Origin: Mesorhizobium sp.
GTDB lineage: Bacteria; Pseudomonadota; Alphaproteobacteria; Rhizobiales; Rhizobiaceae
Direction of reading: 5' to 3'
Length of the DNA: 64,000 nt
Assembly: GCF_023954305.1 (NCBI RefSeq)
Contig: NZ_JAMLIG010000001.1
Location: 2,728,001 to 2,792,000 of the forward strand
The position numbers were made by a program, and so were the translations under genes. The notes beneath the pieces were generated by a model, which saw nothing but the letters and a program-made list of their open reading frames with translations, was not told the DNA's origin and did no database searches. Positions 25,975 through 33,253 of this stretch are shown in pieces. The stretch's first letter is position 1; each line of letters starts with the position of its first letter.

Positions 25975-27015
25975 ATGAAGCTCGCGACGTTCCGCCATGA
26001 AGATGGCACGCAAAGTATAGGTGCCGTCCATCGGGACGATCAGATGATCCTCGATTTGACCGCTGCCGCCGGGCGACACTCGCGCCACCCCGAGGTGTTC
26101 AGGTCGATGCTCGCACTCATTGACGGCGGCGATGCGGCGCTGGAAGAGGCACGCGTATTGCTACAGCGACATGCCGGTGACGACGGCGTCGACCTGCCGT
26201 TGTCGTCGGTCCAACTGCTGTCGCCATTGCCCGAGCCGCGCCAGATGCGCGACGGAATGAGCTATGAACTGCATATTCGGCAATCCGGTCGCGGCATGAG
26301 GCGGCTGCTGGCCGCGAGTGACCCGGCCGCTCTCGCCGCGATCGACGCCGAACCGCTGCCGGCGCTTCCCGATATCTATCGGAAGTTTCCGATCTACTAC
26401 ATCACGAACAGAATGGTCGTTCAGGGACATGGTGCGACAATCAGGTGGCCTCGCTATTCTAGAGTCATGGACTACGAGCTTGAATTCGGCATCGTCATCG
26501 GCCGGAACGCCAAGAACGTTACCGTAGAAACCGCGCAGGAGCACATATTCGGCTATACGATATTCAACGATTTCTCGGCACGCGATCAGCAGGCGCAAGA
26601 AATGCCAGGCATGCTCGGCCCGGCGAAAGGGAAGAGCTTCGATGGCGGCAATGTTCTTGGGCCTTGGATCGTCACCCGCGACGAGATTCCGGATCCGTAT
26701 AATCTGGACGCACAGGTGAGGATCAACGGCGAGATCCGATGCTCGAGTTCGACTGGCGGCATGCTGTTCACCTTTGAACACATGCTTGCGCATATGTCTC
26801 AGGATGAGACCGTCCATGCAGGCGAGTTCATTGGCTCGGGCACCATCGGGAACGGTTGCGGCCTTGAGACGGGGGCGTTTCTTCAGGATGGCGACATAGT
26901 TGAACTTGTCATAGAAAGGATTGGCAGTCTCGCCAATCGAGTTGAAGTCGATCGGGAGCAAAACCTGGGTGGCACGGGGGCCACAAAGAAGTGTTCTCGC
27001 TGGTCGGCGAACTAG
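25975..27015 (+). CDS. Fumarylacetoacetate hydrolase family protein, copy 2
   Basis: A 346-residue FAH-fold protein, unlike the longer FAH at 14337 and closer to the 5-oxopent-3-ene/acylpyruvate hydrolase branch. The metal ligands are in DYELEFGIVIGRN, followed by FGYTIFNDFSARDQQAQE and SFDGGNVLGPWIVTRDEI. Such enzymes cleave or decarboxylate beta-keto acids from ring-cleavage pathways. The last 25 residues look poorly conserved by eye. It lies 20 bp after the amidohydrolase gene and is the last confident gene of the island. Confidence 0.86.
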   Translation: MKLATFRHEDGTQSIGAVHRDDQMILDLTAAAGRHSRHPEVFRSMLALIDGGDAALEEARVLLQRHAGDDGVDLPLSSVQLLSPLPEPRQMRDGMSYELHIRQSGRGMRRLLAASDPAALAAIDAEPLPALPDIYRKFPIYYITNRMVVQGHGATIRWPRYSRVMDYELEFGIVIGRNAKNVTVETAQEHIFGYTIFNDFSARDQQAQEMPGMLGPAKGKSFDGGNVLGPWIVTRDEIPDPYNLDAQVRINGEIRCSSSTGGMLFTFEHMLAHMSQDETVHAGEFIGSGTIGNGCGLETGAFLQDGDIVELVIERIGSLANRVEVDREQNLGGTGATKKCSRWSAN

Positions 27016-27504
27016 GCCACCATGCGGTAGCTCGGGACGGGATCGTGGTTAGGGCGGGCAGGGATCACGAGCACATTGTGGATGCGGACTATCTCGTCGA
27101 AGCCCTTAATATGACCCGAGAGGGATAGGCTTCGAAGTTCCACCCTTCCAGTTCTCGCAAAACGCGAGACGACGCCTTGCCGACTGTCGTACACGGTGTC
27201 GTACATTGCGTGAACTTCGGTGGAACGGGTCGGAAAATACGTAGGAAAATCAAGGATTAGGGTGTTATCAGCACGATCTCGGCAGGGGGCACCACTTACC
27301 CGCGGCACGGATCGGGAGCGAGGGCAGCGTCAGGAGCCCCGTCGGACGATCGGCCTTTGGACCTCATCCGATTTCCCGCCGGGAGAGCGAATCCATCTAG
27401 CTATGAACGGCACTAATTACTTATTGTCCCACCCCGGGGTAGACGCGGTCTGCCGGCCCCAATAGTGTGCACTGCACAATAACCGGGTGGAGCGGGCGAG
27501 GAGC
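27016..27504. other. Gene-poor right end of the island
   Basis: About 490 bp without a convincing gene. It contains the tRNA-derived repeat at 27274-27298. A 98-codon minus-strand frame (27012-27308) spans the repeat, but its product matches no family I recognise and its 3' end overlaps the FAH gene. No integrase fragment could be read in any frame. Confidence 0.6.
27274..27298 (+). repeat. attR-like copy of the tRNA-Leu 3' end
   Basis: Matches 24 of 25 bases at 6207-6231, in direct orientation, including the acceptor-stem GGCAGGGGGC and CCA. No tRNA body lies upstream, so it is a fragment rather than a second tRNA. Core genes resume downstream. Confidence 0.85.
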
Positions 27505-28383
27505 ATGGGCAAGATCGGGACAGTCGGCATCATCGGCGCGGGACAGATGGGCGGCGGTATCGCTCACGTGGCGGCGCTCGCCGGCTATGACGTGCTCCTC
27601 TACGACGTATCGAAGGACCGTATCGAGAAGGGTATCGCAACGGTCAGCGGCAACATGGCCCGCCAGGTCGCATCGGGCAGGATGGCCGAACAGGACCGCA
27701 ATGCGGCGGTCGGGCGCATCCGTCCCGCGGAAACCATGCAGGACCTGGCCGGGGCCGATCTCGTCATCGAGGCGGCGACCGAGGACGAGACGGTCAAGCG
27801 CAAGATCTTCCAGCAGCTCTGCCCGGTGCTGAACCCTCAGGCGCTGATCGCCACCAACACGTCGTCGATCTCGATCACCCGCATGGCGGCAAGCACCGAC
27901 AGGCCCGAACGCTTCATCGGCATCCACTTCATGAACCCGGTGCCGGTGATGAAGCTGGTCGAACTGGTGCGCGGAATAGCTACGGTGGACCAGACCTTCG
28001 AGGCGGCGAAATCCTTCGTCCATTCGCTCGACAAGACCATCACGGTGGCGGAAGATTTCCCGGCCTTCATCGTCAACCGTATCCTTTTGCCGATGATCAA
28101 CGAGGCGATCTACGTTCTCTATGAAGGCGTTGGCACGGTGGAAGGCATCGACACGGCGATGAAGCTCGGCGCCAACCATCCGATGGGCCCGCTGCAGCTC
28201 GCCGATTTCATCGGCCTCGACACCTGCCTGTCGATCATGCAGGTGCTGCACGACGGCCTGTCGGACACGAAATACCGGCCCTGTCCGTTGCTGGTGAAAT
28301 ATGTCGAGGCCGGCTGGCTCGGCCGCAAGACCGGCCGCGGCTTCTACGACTATCGCGGCGAGACACCCGTTCCGACGCGATGA
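27505..28383 (+). CDS. 3-hydroxybutyryl-CoA dehydrogenase
   Basis: Oxidises 3-hydroxyacyl-CoA with NAD(P) in fatty-acid, polyhydroxybutyrate or phenylacetate metabolism. It is 292 residues with an N-terminal Rossmann fold (VGIIGAGQMGGGIAHVAA, about residues 6-23) and the catalytic signature IGIHFMNPVPVMKLVELVRG in the middle. The C-terminal dimerisation domain ends in GWLGRKTGRGFYDY. The ATG at 27505 follows GAGGAG. In related genomes it often follows etfBA; here those genes are absent upstream and the island border is next to it. Confidence 0.93.
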   Translation: MGKIGTVGIIGAGQMGGGIAHVAALAGYDVLLYDVSKDRIEKGIATVSGNMARQVASGRMAEQDRNAAVGRIRPAETMQDLAGADLVIEAATEDETVKRKIFQQLCPVLNPQALIATNTSSISITRMAASTDRPERFIGIHFMNPVPVMKLVELVRGIATVDQTFEAAKSFVHSLDKTITVAEDFPAFIVNRILLPMINEAIYVLYEGVGTVEGIDTAMKLGANHPMGPLQLADFIGLDTCLSIMQVLHDGLSDTKYRPCPLLVKYVEAGWLGRKTGRGFYDYRGETPVPTR

Positions 28384-28393
28384 CGCGGCTTTC

Positions 28394-29161
28394 CTAGAAC
28401 ACGTCCTTCCGCTTTCTGATTTCGGCGAAGACCGCCTCGTCGGAGGCGGTTTCCATGCCGAGATTGCGGCGGATGACGGGGTCGTGCCAGCGCATGAACG
28501 GATTGGTCGACATCTCCGCCATCAAGGTCGTCGGCAGCGTCGGCTTGCCCTCCGCCCGCAGCGCCTCGATCTCCTTCGCGCGCTCCTTCAGTGCCGAATT
28601 GGTCGGATCGACGGAGAGCGCGAAACGCGCGTTGGACAGCGTGTATTCGTGGCCGCAATAGACGATCGTTTCGAGCGGCAGTTCGGCGAGCTTCTGCAGT
28701 GACCGGTACATGTCGGCCGGCCCGCGTTCGAACAGTCGTCCGCAGCCGAGTGCGAACAGCGTGTCGCCGGCAAACAGCAAGCCGTCCTCAGGCAGGTAGT
28801 AGCAGACATGACCCGCGGTATGCCCGGGCGTCTCGATGACTCGCACCGGATGACCGGAAAAGTCGAACGTGTCGCCGTCGACCACGGTGCGGTCGATCCC
28901 CGGAATCTTCTCCGCCTCGGCCTTCGGTCCGACGATGGTCAGGCCGAAGCGTTCCTTCAGCGGGAGGTTCGCTTCGACATGATCGGGGTGATGGTGGGTC
29001 GTGAAGAGGACGGTCGGCCGCCAGCCGGTGCGCCCGACTGCCTCCAGGATCGGCCGCTCCTCCGGCGCGTCGATGACCGCCGTCTGCCCGGTCGTCGCGT
29101 CATGCAGAAGAACGCCGAAATTGTCGCTCCGGCACGTAAATTGTTCAACCATCAAGGGCAT
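28394..29161 (-). CDS. gloB: Hydroxyacylglutathione hydrolase (glyoxalase II)
   Basis: Hydrolyses S-lactoylglutathione to lactate and glutathione in methylglyoxal detoxification. It is 255 residues in the metallo-beta-lactamase fold. THHHPDHVEAN carries the dinuclear-metal motif; GHTAGHVCYYL, LFAGDTLFALGCGR and VYCGHEYTLSNARF are the other metal and substrate segments. The ATG at 29161 has AGGAG upstream; ATG at 29152 is possible. It is convergent with hbdA and divergent from the methyltransferase gene. Confidence 0.94.
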   Translation of the reverse strand: MPLMVEQFTCRSDNFGVLLHDATTGQTAVIDAPEERPILEAVGRTGWRPTVLFTTHHHPDHVEANLPLKERFGLTIVGPKAEAEKIPGIDRTVVDGDTFDFSGHPVRVIETPGHTAGHVCYYLPEDGLLFAGDTLFALGCGRLFERGPADMYRSLQKLAELPLETIVYCGHEYTLSNARFALSVDPTNSALKERAKEIEALRAEGKPTLPTTLMAEMSTNPFMRWHDPVIRRNLGMETASDEAVFAEIRKRKDVF

Positions 29162-29262
29162 GCGCGCAATCTCCTGGGGGATGCGAGGAAGATAGGGCGG
29201 CGGCGGCCTCATGTCACCCGCCTTCCTTGATCTATCCGCGATGGGCAACTAGCGTTCGCGCC

Positions 29263-30009
29263 ATGCATGCCGACATCGTCGACCTTCGCTCATTCTATGC
29301 GTCGATGCTGGGCCGCCTGGCCGAGCGCTCGATCGCAGCGGCCATTGCGCCGGTCTGGGCGACCGTTCCCAACGAGCGGCTGGTCGGCCTCGGCTATGCC
29401 CTGCCCTGGCTCGATCGCTTCGGCGCCGACGCCGAGCGCGTCTTCGCCTTCATGCCTTCCAACCAGGGCGCCGTGAACTGGCCGCCGCAGGGACCGTCGG
29501 CGACGGCGCTCGTGTTCGACGAGGAACTGCCGCTCCCGGACTCGTCGGTGGACCGCATCCTGATGGTGCATGCGCTGGAGCATTCGGAAGATCCTCACGA
29601 GACGCTGAAGGAGATGTGGCGCACCCTGGCCCCGAACGGCCGCCTGGTCGTCGTCGTGCCAAACCGGCGCGGCGTCTGGGCCCGGCTCGAACACACGCCC
29701 TTCGGCACCGGCCGGCCCTATTCGCGCGGGCAGTTGACCAAGCTGCTCAGGGATTCGAACTTCACGCCGGGGCCTTTCGCGGAAGCGCTGTTCTTCCCGC
29801 CGAGCCATCGGCGGTCGGTGCTCCGCTTCTACCAGTATTTCGAGAGGGCCGGCAGGCGCTTCTGGCCGATGTTCTCGGGCGTTCTCATTGTCGAGGCGCA
29901 GAAGCGACTCTACCAGGGCGTCCCGGTCAGCCGACGCGCGTCCCGGCGCGTCTTCGTGCCGGTGCTGAGCCCGCAGGGGGCAGGCCGCGCGCCTTTGGAG
30001 CGAACCTGA
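29263..30009 (+). CDS. SAM-dependent methyltransferase-like protein
   Basis: A 248-residue protein with a methyltransferase type-11 core: LPLPDSSVDRILMVHALEHS and LKEMWRTLAPNGRLVVVVPN correspond to motifs around the acidic post-II strand and motif III. The glycine-rich motif I is not recognisable before it (region AERVFAFMPSNQGAVNWPP). SAM binding is therefore uncertain and the protein may have another role. The gene sits head-to-head with gloB, as seen in many Rhizobiales. The ATG at 29263 is used because the family-like N-terminus (HADIVDLRSFY) begins there. Confidence 0.78.
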   Translation: MHADIVDLRSFYASMLGRLAERSIAAAIAPVWATVPNERLVGLGYALPWLDRFGADAERVFAFMPSNQGAVNWPPQGPSATALVFDEELPLPDSSVDRILMVHALEHSEDPHETLKEMWRTLAPNGRLVVVVPNRRGVWARLEHTPFGTGRPYSRGQLTKLLRDSNFTPGPFAEALFFPPSHRRSVLRFYQYFERAGRRFWPMFSGVLIVEAQKRLYQGVPVSRRASRRVFVPVLSPQGAGRAPLERT

Positions 30010-30096
30010 CCCACGCCGGCTCCCGTGCAATCTGCTGCGGTGCAAAATGGTTATGTTGCATTGCAAAATTGGCAGGCCAGCCATGCAGAATTGATG

Positions 30097-30126
30097 CTTG
30101 TCTGAATCGGGGTCGAATCCTATCTT
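30097..30126 (+). promoter_or_regulatory. Possible promoter of the alpha-r14-like sRNA
   Basis: CTTGTC (30097-30102) and TATCTT (30121-30126) are 18 bp apart and would start transcription near 30133, at the first hairpin. The match is moderate. Confidence 0.45.
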
Positions 30127-30130
30127 CGAA

Positions 30131-30239
30131 TTGTTGGTGATCTACCTCCTCCCAGAGAGCCAACAAAGTTGCGGTGCACCTCCTCCCGCGCCGCAATCAA
30201 ATCAAGCCCGCCGCTCCTCCTCCCGCGGCGGGCTTTTTT
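30131..30239 (+). ncRNA. Alpha-r14/'cuckoo'-type small RNA with three CCUCCUCCC loops
   Basis: Three consecutive hairpins each expose CCTCCTCCC in the loop. Hairpin 1 is TTGTTGG (30131-30137) with CCAACAA (30160-30166); hairpin 2 is TTGCGG (30169-30174) with CCGCAA (30191-30196); hairpin 3 is the 11-bp terminator stem. This is the architecture of the alphaproteobacterial alpha-r14 family, whose loops are complementary to Shine-Dalgarno sequences and repress translation. Only one copy is present here, whereas tandem copies are common. The 5' end is estimated from the first stem. Confidence 0.85.
30204..30239 (+). terminator. Rho-independent terminator of the sRNA
   Basis: An 11-bp GC-rich stem (30204-30214 with 30225-30235) and a 10-base loop are followed by a T-run. 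It forms the third hairpin of the sRNA. Confidence 0.88.
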
Positions 30240-30331
30240 GTGCGCTGCGAAAGAAACATTGACTCCGGCACCGGTCGGGTTTTTGTTTGCGCCGTTCCCG
30301 AGCATACCTTCGGCGGAGGCATTCCACGACC

Positions 30332-31969
30332 TTGCTCCAGCGCAGCGACAATTATGCCGACCTCGTCAGCCGTTTCCGCTGGCAGATTCCCGATCGTTTC
30401 AATATTGGCGTGGCGGTCTCGGACGCCTGGGCGCGAAAGGAGCCGGGCCGGACCGCTCTCCTCGAATATCGTGGCGCAGCCGCGCCCGAGACGCTGACCT
30501 TCGGCGCGCTGGCGACACGCTCCAACGCGCTGGCCAACGCGTTGCGCGCCAGAGGCGTGCGGCGCGGTGACCGGATAGCCCTTCTGCTGCCGCAGAGCTT
30601 CGAGACGGCAATCGCCCATGTCGCGATCTACAAGCTCGGCGCCATCTCCGTGCCGCTGGCGCTCCTGTTCGGCGTCGAGGCGCTCGAATACCGGCTACAG
30701 ACGGCCGGGGTTCGGGCCATCATCACCAATTCGGCTGGCCTCGCTAAAGTCGCGCGCGTTGAAGCCCGTCTGCCGAATCTCGACCTGATCGTATCGGTAG
30801 ACGGACGCGACGGCGCGGCGGAGGGCTTCGAAGCCTTCGTGGCGGGTGCGGCGGTCGATTTCGAGGCGGAAGACACCACTCCGGACGATCCGGCGATGAT
30901 GATCTTCACCTCCGGCACGACCGGTCCGCCGAAGGGCGCGCTGCACGGCCACCGCGTGCTGCTCGGCCATCTGCCCGGCCTGCAGATGGCCTACGAATTC
31001 CTGCCGCAGGCGGGCGACTTGATGTGGACGCCGGCCGACTGGGCCTGGGCCGGCGGGCTGCTCAATGCGCTCCTGCCGTCGCTTTATCTCGGCGTTCCGG
31101 TCGTCTGCGCGCGCTTCGAGAAGTTCGATCCCGAAGCGGCACTCCTGCTGGTCGAGCGCATGAAGGTGCGCAACGCGTTCATCCCGCCGACGGCACTGAG
31201 GATGCTGAAGTCGGTGCCGGAGATCCCGACACGGTTCTCCCATGTGCTGCGCAGCGTCGGTTCCGCCGGCGAATCGCTCGGCCGCGAGACCTGGGAATGG
31301 GCCGAAGGCGCGCTGGGGCTGCCGGTCAACGAATTCTACGGCCAGACCGAGTGCAACGCGGTCATCGCCTCGTCGGCGATCATCGGCGTCAGCCGGCCCG
31401 GTACGATCGGCAAGGCGGTGCCCGGCCACACCGTCGCGATCATCGACGCGAGCGGGCGGGCGATGCCGGCGGGCGAGGCCGGCCAGATCGCCGTCGCGCG
31501 GCCGGATCCGGTGATGTTCCTCGAATACTGGGACAGTCCGGAGGCGACGGCGAAGAAATTCATCGGCAACTGGATGACGACCGGCGATCAGGGCATCATG
31601 GACGGCGACGGCTATATCCAGTTCTTCGGCCGCGACGACGACGTGATCACATCGGCGGGATATCGCATTGGTCCTGGCGAGATCGAGGACTGTCTTGTCG
31701 GCCATCCCTCGGTCGCGCTCGCGGCGGCCGTGGGCAAGCCCGACGCGCTGCGCACCGAGATCGTCAAGGCTTATGTGGTGCTCAAGGATGGGGTGGAGCC
31801 GGGCGATGCGCTCAAGAGCGAGATCAGCGCCTTCGTGCGCGAGCGGCTGTCGGCGCACGAGTATCCGCGCGAGGTGGAGTTCGTCGATTCCATGCCGCTC
31901 ACCACCACCGGCAAGGTGATCCGCCGCATCTTCCGCGACCGCGCCCGGCGCGAGGCCGGAGTGATCTGA
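30332..31969 (+). CDS. Acyl-CoA synthetase (AMP-forming)
   Basis: Activates a short- or medium-chain carboxylic acid to its CoA thioester through an acyl-adenylate. It is about 545 residues. The P-loop is IFTSGTTGPPKGALHGH, followed by the adenylate motif VNEFYGQTECN, WMTTGDQG, and the C-terminal hinge and catalytic lysine region DVITSAGYRIGPGEIE and PLTTTGKVIRR. The start is uncertain: TTG at 30332 has GGAGG 12 bp upstream and gives a natural N-terminus; the frame opens at 30287 inside the sequence after the sRNA. Confidence 0.92.
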   Translation: MLQRSDNYADLVSRFRWQIPDRFNIGVAVSDAWARKEPGRTALLEYRGAAAPETLTFGALATRSNALANALRARGVRRGDRIALLLPQSFETAIAHVAIYKLGAISVPLALLFGVEALEYRLQTAGVRAIITNSAGLAKVARVEARLPNLDLIVSVDGRDGAAEGFEAFVAGAAVDFEAEDTTPDDPAMMIFTSGTTGPPKGALHGHRVLLGHLPGLQMAYEFLPQAGDLMWTPADWAWAGGLLNALLPSLYLGVPVVCARFEKFDPEAALLLVERMKVRNAFIPPTALRMLKSVPEIPTRFSHVLRSVGSAGESLGRETWEWAEGALGLPVNEFYGQTECNAVIASSAIIGVSRPGTIGKAVPGHTVAIIDASGRAMPAGEAGQIAVARPDPVMFLEYWDSPEATAKKFIGNWMTTGDQGIMDGDGYIQFFGRDDDVITSAGYRIGPGEIEDCLVGHPSVALAAAVGKPDALRTEIVKAYVVLKDGVEPGDALKSEISAFVRERLSAHEYPREVEFVDSMPLTTTGKVIRRIFRDRARREAGVI

Positions 31970-33253
31970 TCAATCGCGGCCCAGAAGCGCCCTCAGCCGA
32001 TTGCGGATGAGGCGCGCCATGTTTCGCGTTTCCTGGCGGAGGTGGAGCTGCTTGGTCGCCTGGCGGGCGGCGCGATCCGCTTCCGGCGTCAGGCCGATCA
32101 CGAGCGTGCCGACCGCCCTGCGTTCGCTCCAGATGCGGCTCATCACCGGGTGGTCGGGCACCGCGCAGCTGTCTGTCATCATGATGTTCGGATCGTCGAG
32201 ATGGGTCCTCGTCACCTCGATCATCAGCAGCGTTCCAGGCGAGAAAGCCGCGTAGTTCTCGTCATAGGCGGTCTTCCACGTGTAGGCGCAGCCGTTCTCG
32301 ATGAAGACGATCAGACAGGCGATGGCCTTGCCATCAAGGGCGAGGGTGTGGACGCGGCACATATCGCGTTCGGCCAGCCCGTTCACGGCCTCGCGGGCGA
32401 AGGCGGCGCGATAGCGGTCGATCGCCATGGCGGTGCGCTCGCGGCCCTTCCAGCCTGCCGCCTCCAGGGCAAGGAAGGCCTCGACGCCGCGCCGGACGTC
32501 GTCCGGCTGGCGCGCGATGGTGTATTCGAGCTTCCCGTGATCGCCCAGTCGCCGTTTCAGCCGGCGGAACTCGCGGAAATGATGCGGGCGCAGCGAGTGC
32601 TTGAGATAGGTGTCCCCGTCGAGCGTGCTTTCGAGGAAGGGCCTTTCCATCCTCAGCGTCTCGTGGAACGAGAGGTTGCGCCCCAGCGCGACTGTCCGGA
32701 GCACGTTGGCCACCGGTCCGTCGACGCGCATGTCGGGAAGCACGAGCACCTTCGGCAGCTTGAGATGCGGGCGGGCCAGCATGTCGAGAAAGTCCTCGAC
32801 GACCGAGACCGGATCGTCGTGATCGATCAGCGGCGTGCCGAGCGGGCCGAACGGGCTCGACCAGGCGCGCATCACCGACACGCCGAGCGGGACGGGCGGC
32901 TTCTCGATCGAATAGGGCACCAGGAGGCGCAGCCGGCTCTTCTCCGCGTCTCCCTCGCGGATGACGGCCAATCGCACCTCTCGATCCTCCAGGCGCGGCA
33001 TGGCCGGGGCAAGAAAGCGCGGATTGAAGAAGACGTTCGGCTCGATGGTGCGGGCGCTGAGATGCTCCAGTTCCTCGACCAGGTCAAAACCGGCGGACGC
33101 GGAATAGATGGCGAGGCGGCGCGGGCGCCGTCCCTGGCCGAGGATCTCGTGATAGGCGATGCTCTGCGGCTCCTGCGGCATGCCCGCAAGGCCGGCTATC
33201 AACGGCCCGGCGGCGCTGCCGCTCATCTCCTCGAGTAGGGGTGTGGCGGCCAT
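31970..33253 (-). CDS. GNAT-fold acyltransferase, CelD/BcsL-like
   Basis: A 427-residue cytoplasmic protein with the Acetyltransf_6 fold in its second half (about residues 235-390). HHFREFRRLKRRL and FLALEAAGWKGRERTAM are typical of CelD/BcsL-like proteins tied to exopolysaccharide or cellulose synthesis. Its start overlaps the stop of the flippase gene (TGATG), so the two are made together and it probably acylates a lipid-linked or nucleotide sugar; that substrate is inferred. It is convergent with the acyl-CoA synthetase gene, with no gap. Confidence 0.8.
   Translation of the reverse strand: MAATPLLEEMSGSAAGPLIAGLAGMPQEPQSIAYHEILGQGRRPRRLAIYSASAGFDLVEELEHLSARTIEPNVFFNPRFLAPAMPRLEDREVRLAVIREGDAEKSRLRLLVPYSIEKPPVPLGVSVMRAWSSPFGPLGTPLIDHDDPVSVVEDFLDMLARPHLKLPKVLVLPDMRVDGPVANVLRTVALGRNLSFHETLRMERPFLESTLDGDTYLKHSLRPHHFREFRRLKRRLGDHGKLEYTIARQPDDVRRGVEAFLALEAAGWKGRERTAMAIDRYRAAFAREAVNGLAERDMCRVHTLALDGKAIACLIVFIENGCAYTWKTAYDENYAAFSPGTLLMIEVTRTHLDDPNIMMTDSCAVPDHPVMSRIWSERRAVGTLVIGLTPEADRAARQATKQLHLRQETRNMARLIRNRLRALLGRD

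Larger units (their letters stand above)
6207..27298. mobile_element. Putative 21-kb genomic island integrated at tRNA-Leu
   Basis: Bounded by the intact tRNA-Leu and a 24/25 copy of its 3' end. Inside lie only transport, catabolic and regulatory genes, whereas core genes flank both sides. No integrase, transposase, relaxase or plasmid gene is recognised inside. The element is therefore either a decayed island, one moved by an integrase elsewhere, or the product of nested insertions. The left half uses more AT-rich codons by eye than the right half, so a mosaic origin is possible. Confidence 0.75.

Noticed and set aside
27012..27308. A 98-codon minus-strand frame at the island border
   Set aside because: No recognised family, it spans the tRNA-derived repeat and overlaps the end of the FAH gene; support is too weak to call a gene.
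30131..30239. Repeated CCTCCTCCC motif considered as a CRISPR-like array
   Set aside because: The units are only 9 bases, lie in hairpin loops of different stems and end in a terminator, which is an sRNA structure.
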